The notes below the pieces were generated by a model, which made no database searches, was not told the DNA's origin, and saw only the letters and a program-made list of their open reading frames with translations. A program made the position numbers and the translations under genes. From Castellaniella hirudinis_A (GTDB lineage Bacteria > Pseudomonadota > Gammaproteobacteria > Burkholderiales > Burkholderiaceae_B): a DNA stretch of 64,000 bases. The first letter of the stretch is position 1, and each line of letters opens with the position of its first letter. The stretch is from contig NZ_JBLGTV010000004.1 of the NCBI RefSeq assembly GCF_047468865.1, positions 158,399 to 222,398 on the forward strand. Reading direction: 5' to 3'. Of this stretch, positions 27,979 through 36,639 are shown in pieces.

Positions 27979-29906
27979 GCTTGGGCTCCTGCTTGTTCAC
28001 CCCCCAGATAGGCTTCGACCACACGGGGGTCGGCCTGCACGGCCTGCGGCAGGCCTTCGGCGATCTTCTGGCCGAAATCCAGCACCGACACGGCATCGCA
28101 AACGCTCATCACCACATCCATGTGGTGCTCGATCAGGATGACGGTCAGGCCGCGATCCTTGATCTTGCGGATGATGGCCAGCAGATCCGCGATATCCGGC
28201 GCGGTCAGGCCGGCGGCGGGCTCGTCCAGCAGCAGCAGGTGGGGGTCCAGCGCCAGGGCGCGGGCGATTTCCAGCAGGCGCTGCTTGCCATAGGGCAGAT
28301 TGCGCGCTTCTTCCTGCGCCAATGACGCCAGGCCCACGAAATCCAGCAAGGCATGGGCCCGCGCCCGCGCTGCGTTTTCTTCCCGGCGCCACAGGGGCAG
28401 GCGCAGGGCCACGCTGCTCAGGCGGCTGGTGAAGGTGTGGTGCAGACCCACCAGCACGTTTTCCAGCGCCGTCATTTCGCCGAACAGCTGGACATTCTGG
28501 AAGGTGCGGGCCACCCCCCGTGCAGCGATGTCGGACGAGGTCAGGCCGGCCAGATCCTTCCCCGCGAACACGACCGACCCCGAGGTCGGCACATAAATGC
28601 CGGTCAGGACATTCATCATCGTGCTTTTGCCCGAGCCATTCGGGCCGATCAGGCCATGCACCGTGCCCCGGCGCACTTCCAGGTCGACCGCGTTCAGCGC
28701 CCGCAGCCCGCCGAACTGCATGACGGCCTGGCTGACGGACAGCAACACCCCGTGCGAGGCATCCGGTTCGCGGCCGACCTGGGCCAGATCCGCCCGCGCC
28801 GCCGGGATCGGCTCGACAGCATGCCGGCGATGCGACCAGGAACGGAGAACGAAGCCCACGATGCCGTCCGGCAGGTAATACACCACGAACAGAATCATCA
28901 GGCCGAAGATCGACAGGCGCCAATCGGTCATCTGATCCAGCATCAGCGAGCCGCCCGCCAACACCAGGACGCCGGCCACGGGGGCGGCCATGCGCCGCCA
29001 GGTGGCCCGGCCCTGGCGCACGGCCCAGGCCGACCCCGCCACGACCATGACGGCCAGGCCGATGGCCAGAGGCCTGAAGGTGGACACGTCATCCAGCATC
29101 TTGGGCAACAGCACGATGATGGCGGCCCCCAGCAAGGCGCCGGAACGCGTCTTGCGCCCCCCCATGATGATGGCCAGCAGGAACAGCACCATCAGCTCGA
29201 AGGTATAGGTATTGGGCGAAATGTACTGCTCGGAATAGGCATGCAACGCCCCGGACAGGCCCGCCAGGCCCGCGCTGATGACGAAGGCCACCACCTTGTA
29301 GCGGTACACCGACACCCCCATGCAATCGCAGGCGATCGGGCTGTCGCGCAGGGCCTCGAAGGCGCGGCCATAGTGCGACCGAGCCACCCGCTCGGTAAAC
29401 AGCACCGACAGCGCCAGCAGCGCCAGCACCATCCAGAAGAACTGCGGGCCGGTCATCATGTGGTCGCCGATCATGGGCTTGTCCAGGCTGATGCCCATCG
29501 GGCCATCGGTCAGGAAATCCATTTCGTTGATCAGGATCTGAATGATGGTGCCAAACGCCAGCGTCACCATCGCCAGATAAGGGCCGGTGACCCGCAAAGA
29601 AGGCAAGGCGAGAATCGCCCCGAACACCGAGGTGACGGCGATGGCCGCCGGAATGGCCAGCCAGAAAGACACGTCCAGGTGCAGGATCAGTGTGCCCACG
29701 GTATAGGCCCCGATGCCGAACAGGCCGGCGTGGCCCAGCGAGACCTGGCCGGTATAACCCACCACAATATCCAGCCCCAGCAGCAGCACGGCATAGATCA
29801 GGATGGTTTCGATCAGGTGCAGGTAATACGGGTTGGTCACCACCAGCGGCACGGCGGCCAGCACGGCCACCAGCGCCGCAAACGAGAAAAATGACGATTT
29901 GCGCAT
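27972..29906 (-). CDS. Fused LivM permease-LivG ATPase, second branched-chain-type system
   Basis: 644 residues combining two usually separate subunits. Residues about 1-330 are the LivM permease (DIVVGYTGQVSLGHAGLFGIGAYTVG, LPSLRVTGPYLAMVTLAFGTI, IIMGGRKTRSGALLGAAII) and about 385-640 the LivG ATPase (GPNGSGKSTMMNVLTGIY, LPYGKQRLLEIARALALDP, LLLLDEPAAGL). The linker (about 345-385, Arg/Ala-rich, with HRRHAVEPIPAARADLAQ) is short and there is no stop or frame change, so this is a true fusion. LivM-LivG fusions are known in several proteobacteria. Confidence 0.92.
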   Translation of the reverse strand: MRKSSFFSFAALVAVLAAVPLVVTNPYYLHLIETILIYAVLLLGLDIVVGYTGQVSLGHAGLFGIGAYTVGTLILHLDVSFWLAIPAAIAVTSVFGAILALPSLRVTGPYLAMVTLAFGTIIQILINEMDFLTDGPMGISLDKPMIGDHMMTGPQFFWMVLALLALSVLFTERVARSHYGRAFEALRDSPIACDCMGVSVYRYKVVAFVISAGLAGLSGALHAYSEQYISPNTYTFELMVLFLLAIIMGGRKTRSGALLGAAIIVLLPKMLDDVSTFRPLAIGLAVMVVAGSAWAVRQGRATWRRMAAPVAGVLVLAGGSLMLDQMTDWRLSIFGLMILFVVYYLPDGIVGFVLRSWSHRRHAVEPIPAARADLAQVGREPDASHGVLLSVSQAVMQFGGLRALNAVDLEVRRGTVHGLIGPNGSGKSTMMNVLTGIYVPTSGSVVFAGKDLAGLTSSDIAARGVARTFQNVQLFGEMTALENVLVGLHHTFTSRLSSVALRLPLWRREENAARARAHALLDFVGLASLAQEEARNLPYGKQRLLEIARALALDPHLLLLDEPAAGLTAPDIADLLAIIRKIKDRGLTVILIEHHMDVVMSVCDAVSVLDFGQKIAEGLPQAVQADPRVVEAYLGGEQAGAQAC

Positions 29907-29909
29907 GAC

Positions 29910-30785
29910 TCAGACCTTCTTGATCGCAGTTTTGCCAAACAGGCCGGCGGGCCGCACGGTCAGAACCAGCAGCAGGAGAATCAGCCCCGGCACGTCCTTG
30001 TAGCCGGTGGACAGGTAAAAGCCCGTCATGGTCTCCAGCACCCCCAGCAGCAGGCCGCCGACGATCGCCCCCAGGCCGCTGTTCAGCCCGCCGACGATCG
30101 CCACGGCGAAAGCCTTCAGGCCCAGCACCGCCCCCATCGACGCGCCGGTCAGCGTCAGCGGGGCGATCAACACCCCGGCGAACGCCGCCGTCAGGGACGA
30201 CAGGGCGTAGGAAAACGTGATCACCAGCTTGGTGTTGATGCCCATCAGGCCGGCGGCGTCCCGGTCGCCGGACGTGGCCACCACCGCCTTGCCATAAATG
30301 GACGTGCGGTTGAACAGCTCGATGGCCCCCATGATCAGCAAGGCCCCGCCCACCACCATCAGCTCCATGGGCAGAATGCGCGCGCCCAGCACCGTGAACG
30401 GGGCTTCGGACACGGGCGAGGGAAAGGGCATGGCGTCGCGGCCCCAGATGTTCTCCGCCATGTTGCGGAAAATAATGCCCAAGGCAATGGTGGCCATGAT
30501 CCAGCCGAATTCGGATCGGGCCTCGATGGCTGGACGCACGGCCACCCGCTCGACCACCGCCCCTTGGGCCATCCCGAAAATACAGACCAGGGGAATCATC
30601 AGCCAGTAGCTGACACCGAAACCCACCAGCGTCAGGCCCACCAGCCCGCCCAGCATCAGGGCGTCGCCCTGGCCGAAGTTCAGGGTTTCGGAGGTGGCAT
30701 ACGTCAATTGGTAGCCAAAGGCAACGACCGCATAGATCATGCCCAGCGCAATGCCGCTATAAGCCAGCTGCAGAAAAATCGTCAT
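29910..30785 (-). CDS. livH: Branched-chain-type ABC transporter permease (LivH), second system
   Basis: 291-residue membrane permease starting MTIFLQLAYSGIALGMIYAVVAFGYQLTYATSETLNFGQG, a LivH start. It has the cytoplasmic loop GKAVVATSGDRDAAGLMGINTKLVITFSYALSS and the conserved AFAVAIVGGLNSGLGAIVGG. It lies 3 bp before the LivM-LivG fusion. A 162-bp gap with a strong hairpin separates it from the binding-protein gene. Confidence 0.92.
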   Translation of the reverse strand: MTIFLQLAYSGIALGMIYAVVAFGYQLTYATSETLNFGQGDALMLGGLVGLTLVGFGVSYWLMIPLVCIFGMAQGAVVERVAVRPAIEARSEFGWIMATIALGIIFRNMAENIWGRDAMPFPSPVSEAPFTVLGARILPMELMVVGGALLIMGAIELFNRTSIYGKAVVATSGDRDAAGLMGINTKLVITFSYALSSLTAAFAGVLIAPLTLTGASMGAVLGLKAFAVAIVGGLNSGLGAIVGGLLLGVLETMTGFYLSTGYKDVPGLILLLLVLTVRPAGLFGKTAIKKV

Positions 30786-30898
30786 GACACATTCCAACGA
30801 AACACGCGATCCGGTGCGACAGGGCCGCGCCGGATCACGCGACAAACCACTCCCGACCGCCCGGAACCGGGCGGAGGAAACACAAGACGGGGATATCC

Positions 30899-30929
30899 GC
30901 CGGGCAGGCGCTGCAGCGCCCCGCCCGGC
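30899..30929 (-). other. Intercistronic stem-loop between the second SBP gene and livH
   Basis: GCCGGGC/GCCCGGC flank a perfect 14-bp palindrome (GGCGCTGCAGCGCC), giving a near-continuous stem 19 bp after the binding-protein stop. There is no T-run. Such hairpins behind binding-protein genes usually protect the upstream message or reduce read-through, giving more binding protein than permease. Confidence 0.55.
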
Positions 30930-30947
30930 CGGGCCGCCAGACCGGGG

Positions 30948-32162
30948 TTACTGCCCGGCCTGCCCGGAATTCGCCACGCTGCGCTGTTCGTCCTCGGGGT
31001 GGGCAAAGACCACGCGGCCCTTGGAGACCTCACCCATGTAGACCATGTCCGGGCTGTCGATGGTTTCGTGGTCGGTGACGGAAAATGGCTGTTTGTAGGT
31101 CATGATGACGCCTTCCACCGGCGCTTTCAGATCTTCCAGGGCGGCCCGGATGTCCGGCCCCTGGGTGTTGCCCGCCTGCTCGATGGCGGCGGCCAGCAGC
31201 AGCAGGGAGTCATAGCCCTGGGCGGCGGACACGGCCGATTCGATCACCCCGCCCTTGGGATTGTTCGCCTGGACGTAGGCGTCGATGAAGGCCTTGCGCT
31301 TGGGGGTGTTGGGATTCTGGATGAAGGTCTGGGGCATCAGGGCGCCATCCCCATTGACCCGCGCCGTGTCGATGAAATTGGCCATGGCCAGTGTCCAACT
31401 GCCGATCATCGGCACTTTCCAGCCCAGCTTGGCCATGCCGTTGGCCAATTGGGCCAATTCCGGCCCGATGCCGTAAGTCAGCAGGGCTTCGGCGCCGGCT
31501 TCCTTGGCGCGCAACAGCTGGGCGGTCATGTCCACGTCGCCGATATTGAATTTCTCGACCACGACCGGCTTGACGCCCAGCTTGTCCAGCGCCTTTTCCA
31601 TGTCCTCGCGGCCCAACTGGCCGTAGTTGGTGGAATCCGCCATGATGGCCACTTTTTTCAGGCCGCGCTTGGTCACGGCTTCGGCGGCGATCATGGGGGC
31701 CTGGATGTTGTCGGCGGCCGAGGTGCGGAACACATAGTTGTTTGCGTACTTGGGCGGCTCGAACTGCCTGGACACCACGCTGCCGGTCGCCACATTGACG
31801 ACCACGGGAATCTCGGCTTTTTGATAAAACCGCGTCCCCGCCAGCGTCACCCCGGTATTGATGAAGCCCACGGTGGCGACGACTTTTTCCCGATTGATCA
31901 GTTCTTGGGAAATCTGCACGCCGCGCTCATTCTTGGCCTCGTCGTCGCGCTCGATGAGTTCCAGTTGGCGGCCCAGCACGCCGCCCTGGGCGTTGATGTC
32001 CTGGGCCGCCAGGCGCACCCCGGCGCGCATGCTGACCCCCATGGACGACGAGCCGCCCGTGTAGGGGCCGGACACGCCGATCTTGATGGTATCCGCGGCC
32101 TGGGCCGTGGCGGCCAGAGAAAGCGCCAGCGCCGCGGCCAGGCAGGTTTTGCTCAGATTCAT
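30948..32162 (-). CDS. Branched-chain amino-acid-type ABC transporter substrate-binding protein, second system
   Basis: 404 residues with a signal peptide (cleaved after TAQA) and a family 6 binding fold (IKIGVSGPYTGGSSSMGVSMRAGVRLAAQDINAQGGVLGRQLELIERDDEAKNERGVQ in short segments, then KKVAIMADSTNYGQLGREDMEKAL). It is the first gene of the second Liv operon. The LysR gene lies 132 bp upstream on the same strand. Substrate cannot be told from the sequence. Confidence 0.92.
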   Translation of the reverse strand: MNLSKTCLAAALALSLAATAQAADTIKIGVSGPYTGGSSSMGVSMRAGVRLAAQDINAQGGVLGRQLELIERDDEAKNERGVQISQELINREKVVATVGFINTGVTLAGTRFYQKAEIPVVVNVATGSVVSRQFEPPKYANNYVFRTSAADNIQAPMIAAEAVTKRGLKKVAIMADSTNYGQLGREDMEKALDKLGVKPVVVEKFNIGDVDMTAQLLRAKEAGAEALLTYGIGPELAQLANGMAKLGWKVPMIGSWTLAMANFIDTARVNGDGALMPQTFIQNPNTPKRKAFIDAYVQANNPKGGVIESAVSAAQGYDSLLLLAAAIEQAGNTQGPDIRAALEDLKAPVEGVIMTYKQPFSVTDHETIDSPDMVYMGEVSKGRVVFAHPEDEQRSVANSGQAGQ

Positions 32163-32294
32163 GATGTCTCCTGTGATCGAGAGGGCCGACTCTGTCCGCC
32201 GGCTTTTGGAAGGTTCGGCAGAAAGTCTAGCGATCCGGCCCGGGCGTGGTTGGAAATCGGCGCGGGCCTATGCGGAAAAAAATTCCGTACTCGA

Positions 32295-33218
32295 TCAGCC
32301 CCCTGGGGGGATGCGGGGAATGCGGCGGCACAGATCCCTGAGCCATAGGGAAAACGATAGGCGCACGCCGGTCAGCGGCATGGAAGCATCGCGGCACAGA
32401 TAGTAGTGCGAGTCCGGGGCGGCCGTGATGGAAAACGGGGCGATCAGCTGGCCCGACTGCAAGCTGCGGCTGGCCAGGCTGCGGCGCGTGATCATCACCC
32501 CCTGGCCGGCGCACGCCGCCGCCATGGCCATCCCCAGGTCGAAGAAACTGATGCCTTCCTCGGGTTCCGGCCAGTCCAGGCCCGCGGCGTCGAACCAGGG
32601 CCGCCAGGGGTCCAGCGGGCTGTGCAGCAAATGGGCGAACTTCAGGTCGGCGGGCTGGCGCAAAGGCCCGTGGCGGCGCAGATAATCGGGCGAGCAGGCC
32701 GGGAACACCACGTCGTCGGTCAGCAGTTCGGAGACCGCCCCCGGATAGCGGCCCAAGCCGAAACGTATCCAGAAATCCGCCTGGGACGGCCCGATGTCCA
32801 GGTAAGGGATGGACATCACCACGCTCATGTCCAGGTTGGGATGCGTTTGCGTGAACTCGTGCAGATGCGGCCCCAGCACCGAGTGCCCGAAGGACGGTGT
32901 CGTGACCAGCCGCAGGCTGTCGCGGGGCTTTTGGCCCCGATGATGCAGGGAGATATCGGACAGCAGGCGCAGGGCGGTCTCGATCTGCTCCAGGTATTCG
33001 TGCCCGGCGGTCGTCAGCAGCACGCCCCGGCTGCCGCGCTCGAACAGGGCCTGGCCCAGCCAGGATTCCAGCTGGGTGATGCGCTTGCCCACGGCGCTGG
33101 CGGTGATGCAGAGTTCTTCGGCGGCCCGTCCGAAAGAACCCAGGCGCGCGGCGGCCTCAAACGCCCGGATCGAGGCCAGGGACGGCAGACGGATGTTTTG
33201 CTGGACGGGAGGCGCCAT
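32295..33218 (-). CDS. LysR family transcriptional regulator (GcvA-like)
   Basis: 307 residues: an N-terminal winged helix-turn-helix (SLASIRAFEAAARLGSFGRAAEELCITASAVGKRITQLE) and a LysR effector domain. The start and the order of segments (LFERGSRGVLLTTAGHEYL) resemble the GcvA/AmpR branch. It is unlike CysB, so control of the adjacent cys genes is not implied. It precedes the second Liv operon in the same direction and could regulate it. Confidence 0.9.
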   Translation of the reverse strand: MAPPVQQNIRLPSLASIRAFEAAARLGSFGRAAEELCITASAVGKRITQLESWLGQALFERGSRGVLLTTAGHEYLEQIETALRLLSDISLHHRGQKPRDSLRLVTTPSFGHSVLGPHLHEFTQTHPNLDMSVVMSIPYLDIGPSQADFWIRFGLGRYPGAVSELLTDDVVFPACSPDYLRRHGPLRQPADLKFAHLLHSPLDPWRPWFDAAGLDWPEPEEGISFFDLGMAMAAACAGQGVMITRRSLASRSLQSGQLIAPFSITAAPDSHYYLCRDASMPLTGVRLSFSLWLRDLCRRIPRIPPGG

Positions 33219-33410
33219 CGGAGGAAACCGGACACAACGGGGGGAAATGCCCCGATTGTGTCACAGTCGCGCCGCCGGGCCTAGGGTCTGTCATCATGCC
33301 TTCTGGCCGCCGCCCATCAAGCGCAAGCCGCGTCGCTTGAGGGGCGGCAGGTCAATGAGGTTCAGTGCGCCGCCAGGCGCCGGGTGCCGGGCGGCGGAAG
33401 GCGGGACAGC

Positions 33411-34730
33411 TCAGGCCAGGCGCACCAGCCCCGCCGCGGCGGTCTGGTTGGTGGCGGTGTCGATCAGGATGAACGACCCCGTGCCGCGCTGCACGGCATA
33501 GTCATCCAGGGCCAGGGCATCGCGCGCGCGCAGACTCACGCGGCCAATGTCGTTCATCGCCAGGGTGCCCTGCCAATCGACGGCCCGCAGCTCGTGGATG
33601 TCGCGGCGGGCATGCACCGCCTGGATGCGCACCTGGGTCAGGCGCGTGCCCAGTTTCAGCCAGTACAGGCGGGCCGGATTCAGGGCCTGCTGATCCAGCC
33701 AGCACAAATCGGCCTCGAAGTCCCGGCGCAGCACGGCATCATCGTCGGCATGAACCAACAAGTCGCCACGCGACACGTCGAGCTCACGATCCAGCACCAC
33801 GGTGATGCTGTCGCCCGGCAAGGCGGCATCCAGCGATTGGTCGCCGCGCAGCAGGCGGGCGATCGTGGCGGTCTGCCCGCTGGGCAGAACCCGCACGGCA
33901 TCGCCCACGCGCCAGGCGCCCCCCTGCAACTGGCCGGCATAGCCCCGGAAGGCGTCGGGCCCGCTGCCCTGGTGGCGAATGACCCACTGGACGAAAAAAC
34001 GGGCCTGGCCGTCGTCCTGGCGCCCGGCCAGCGGCAGGGATTCCAGCAGACTCAGCAGCGGCAGCCCGCGATACCACGGGGTGTGGTCGCTGCCCCGCAC
34101 CACATTGTCGCCGGCCAGGGCCGAGATCGGCACGATATGGAACGCGGCAATGCCCAGCCGGTCGGCCAGATCCTGGTACGCCTCGCGGATGCGGCTGAAC
34201 ACGGCCTCGTCCCAATCGACCAGATCCATCTTATTGACCGCCACGACGATGTGCTGCAGCCCCAGCAGGCGCGCCAGCGTGCTGTGGCGCTTGGTCTGCG
34301 GCAACAGCTGGCCATCGGCCACGCGGCTGGCGTCGATCAGGATGATGGCCGCATCGGCGGTGGAGGCGCCGGTGACCATATTGCGCGTGTACTGTTCATG
34401 GCCCGGCGCATCGGCGACGATGAACTTGCGCACCGGCGTTGCAAAATACCGATAGGCCACGTCGATGGTGATGCCTTGTTCGCGCTCGGCCTCCAGGCCG
34501 TCGGTCAACAGCGCCAGATCGACCTGCCGGTCGGGCGCGCGCGTGTACTTGGATCCGGCGATCGCGCGCAGCTGATCGGCGAAAACGCCTTTGCTGTCCA
34601 GCAGCAGCCGCCCGATCAGCGTGGACTTGCCATCGTCCACAGAACCCGCCGTAATCAGCCGCAGCACCGCGGTATCCTGGCTTGCCGGCGTTTCCGGCCA
34701 TTGTTCGTTGATTGCATTCATCTGATTCAA
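33411..34730 (-). CDS. cysN: Sulfate adenylyltransferase subunit 1 (GTPase CysN)
   Basis: 439 residues. The translation-factor-type GTPase domain has the P-loop GSVDDGKSTL near 30-40, DAPGHEQYTRNM and NKMDLVDWDEAVF, followed by two beta-barrel domains. GTP hydrolysis by CysN drives ATP sulfurylase (CysD) to make adenosine 5'-phosphosulfate. No CysC kinase domain is fused at the C-terminus, in keeping with the APS-type reductase in the same operon. It follows cysD by 59 bp. Confidence 0.95.
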   Translation of the reverse strand: MNQMNAINEQWPETPASQDTAVLRLITAGSVDDGKSTLIGRLLLDSKGVFADQLRAIAGSKYTRAPDRQVDLALLTDGLEAEREQGITIDVAYRYFATPVRKFIVADAPGHEQYTRNMVTGASTADAAIILIDASRVADGQLLPQTKRHSTLARLLGLQHIVVAVNKMDLVDWDEAVFSRIREAYQDLADRLGIAAFHIVPISALAGDNVVRGSDHTPWYRGLPLLSLLESLPLAGRQDDGQARFFVQWVIRHQGSGPDAFRGYAGQLQGGAWRVGDAVRVLPSGQTATIARLLRGDQSLDAALPGDSITVVLDRELDVSRGDLLVHADDDAVLRRDFEADLCWLDQQALNPARLYWLKLGTRLTQVRIQAVHARRDIHELRAVDWQGTLAMNDIGRVSLRARDALALDDYAVQRGTGSFILIDTATNQTAAAGLVRLA

Positions 34731-34789
34731 ATTCCTGGGTTGAACCCCGGCCCTCCCGGGCGGAGTCCGGCCGGAAGGCCGTTCGCGGT

Positions 34790-35707
34790 TCAGAAATAAC
34801 CTTGTTTCTTGCGACGCTCCATCGACGCCTCGGAGGTCTGGTCATCCAGACGGGTGGCGCCGCGCTCGGTGAGCGTCGCCACGGCGGTCTCGCGGATGAT
34901 GTCCGCCGGGCTGGCGGCGTCGGACGCCACCGGGCAAGTGCAGGACACATCCCCCACCGTGCGGAAGCGCACGTCCAGGCGTTCGGCCTGCTCGCCTTCG
35001 CGCACGGGCGTGAGCGGCGTCACCGGCACCAGCAGGCCCTGGCGGCGCACCACCTCGCGCGGGTGGGTGTAGTACAGCGAGGGCAGATCCAGCTGTTCGC
35101 GCTCGATGTACTGCCAGACATCCAGTTCGGTCCAGTTGGAAATCGGGAAGACGCGGATGTTCTCGCCCGGATGCGTGCGGGTGTTGTACAGGTTCCAGAG
35201 CTCCGGCCGCTGGGCCTTGGGATCCCACTGGCCGAATTCGTCGCGGAACGAGCAGATGCGTTCTTTGGCGCGGGCTTTTTCCTCGTCGCGCCGGGCGCCG
35301 CCGATGCAGGCATCGAAACCGAACTCGGCGATGGCTTCCAGCAGGGTGACGGCCTGGGCCGCATTGCGCGAGTCCCCCGCCTGGCGCAGCACCACCGTGC
35401 CGCGCGCGATAGAGTCCTCGACGCGGCGCACGATCAGCTCTTCGCCCAATCCGGCCACGCGGCGGTCGCGGAATTCGATGACTTCGGGGAAATTATGCCC
35501 GGTGTCGATATGCATCAGGGGAAAGGGGAAGCGCCCGGGGCGAAAGGCCTTTTCGGCCAGCCGCAGCAGGACGCAGGAATCTTTGCCGCCGGAGAACAGC
35601 AGCACGGGCCGCGCGCATTCGGCGGCCACCTCGCGCAGGATATAAATGGCCTCGGACTCCAACCAGTCCAGATGAGTGCGGGCAGCAGGGGCAATAGCGG
35701 TCGTCAT
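34790..35707 (-). CDS. cysD: Sulfate adenylyltransferase subunit 2
   Basis: 305 residues, catalytic subunit of ATP sulfurylase: sulfate + ATP gives adenosine 5'-phosphosulfate. The PP-loop SGGKDSCVLL is near residue 40, then MHIDTGHNFPEVIEFRDR, GGARRDEEKARAKER, and the C-terminal TSEASMERRKKQGYF typical of CysD. The chosen start (MTTAIAPAARTHLDWLESEAIYI) lies 13 bp after the cysH stop. The longer upstream frame overlaps cysH. Confidence 0.96.
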   Translation of the reverse strand: MTTAIAPAARTHLDWLESEAIYILREVAAECARPVLLFSGGKDSCVLLRLAEKAFRPGRFPFPLMHIDTGHNFPEVIEFRDRRVAGLGEELIVRRVEDSIARGTVVLRQAGDSRNAAQAVTLLEAIAEFGFDACIGGARRDEEKARAKERICSFRDEFGQWDPKAQRPELWNLYNTRTHPGENIRVFPISNWTELDVWQYIEREQLDLPSLYYTHPREVVRRQGLLVPVTPLTPVREGEQAERLDVRFRTVGDVSCTCPVASDAASPADIIRETAVATLTERGATRLDDQTSEASMERRKKQGYF

Positions 35708-35720
35708 GATAAAACCAGGG

Positions 35721-36482
35721 TCAAGAATCGGAGGAAACCACGTCGGTCGCGCGGGGGCGTACCCGTGGGCGGTCGGCCAGATTGGACGCATGCAGCCCGC
35801 ACTCGCGGCTGTCGCGCTGCTCCCACCACCAGCGCCCGGCGCGCGGATCTTCGCCGGGGCGCACCGCGCGGGTACAGGGTTCACAGCCGATCGACGGATA
35901 GCCCCGGTCGTGCAGCGGGTTGTAGGGCACGGCCAGCGCCCGCACCACGGCCCAGACGTCATCGCCGGCCCAGTCGGCCAACGGGTTGTATTTCCGCAAC
36001 CCGAAGGTCTCGTCCCATTGCGCTTCGGGCAAATCCACGCGGGTAATGGATTGTTCCCGCCGCTGGCCGGTGATCCAGGCGCTGTGGCCCGCCAGGGCGC
36101 GGCGCAGGGGCTCGACCTTGCGGATGCCGCAGCATTCCTTGCGCAGGGCCACGCTTTCATAGAAGGCGAATTCGCCATGGGCGGCCACGTGCGCCTGCAC
36201 GGCGGCCGGGTCGGGCTGCATGACCCGCACCGGGATGCCATAACGCTGGCGCACGACGTCCACCATGGCCAGGGTTTCGGCATGCAGGCGTCCCGTATCC
36301 AGCATGAAGACGCCCAGCCGGGGCGTGCACTGGGCCACCGCGTGGATCAGCAGGCTGTCCTCGACCCCCATGGACGAGGCCAGCAGCGCATCGGGGTGGG
36401 CGGCGGCGATGGCCCCGATGCGATCCAGCAGATCGAACCAGCGGCGCGCCACGGCATCGGGCAGGGAAGAATGTTCTGACAT
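35721..36482 (-). CDS. cysH: Assimilatory adenylylsulfate (APS) reductase
   Basis: 253 residues. The PAPS/APS reductase fold is shown by SSMGVEDSLLIHAV and MLDTGRLHAETLAM. Two cysteine pairs (ECCGIRK and IGCEPCTR) are the [4Fe-4S] ligands that mark APS-type reductases, and the catalytic Cys is in RECGLH near the end. It reduces APS directly to sulfite, so CysC is not needed; sulfite reductase is not in this window. First gene of cysH-cysD-cysN. The ATG at 36482 gives the best N-terminus (MSEHSSLP). Confidence 0.94.
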   Translation of the reverse strand: MSEHSSLPDAVARRWFDLLDRIGAIAAAHPDALLASSMGVEDSLLIHAVAQCTPRLGVFMLDTGRLHAETLAMVDVVRQRYGIPVRVMQPDPAAVQAHVAAHGEFAFYESVALRKECCGIRKVEPLRRALAGHSAWITGQRREQSITRVDLPEAQWDETFGLRKYNPLADWAGDDVWAVVRALAVPYNPLHDRGYPSIGCEPCTRAVRPGEDPRAGRWWWEQRDSRECGLHASNLADRPRVRPRATDVVSSDS

Positions 36483-36575
36483 GCCGCCAGTGTGACGCGC
36501 TATCCGGCGCAACGGAACGATAGAATCGTTGGTTTCATATAACCGGGGCCGGAATTGCTGCAGAATTTTTCCAGC

Positions 36576-36590
36576 GCACTAAAATGGTGC
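36576..36590. promoter_or_regulatory. NtrC-like binding site before glutamate dehydrogenase
   Basis: GCACTAAAATGGTGC (49 bp before the ATG) matches the NtrC consensus GCAC-N7-GTGC and strongly resembles the E. coli glnA enhancer site. The downstream gene handles ammonia, which fits. No sigma-54 promoter (GG-N10-GC) is seen next to it, so if real it may work as a repressor site. Confidence 0.45.
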
Positions 36591-36639
36591 CAGTTGTTTG
36601 TCCTCGTCGATCCGTCATTCATAAAAAAGGCTGCACGTC

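Noticed and set aside
28353..29894. 513-codon plus-strand open frame
   Set aside because: Antisense to the LivM-LivG fusion, His/Gln-rich composition typical of a shadow.
36581..36605. Sigma-54 promoter before glutamate dehydrogenase
   Set aside because: TGGTGCCAGTTGTTTG lacks the GC of the -12 element at the right distance.
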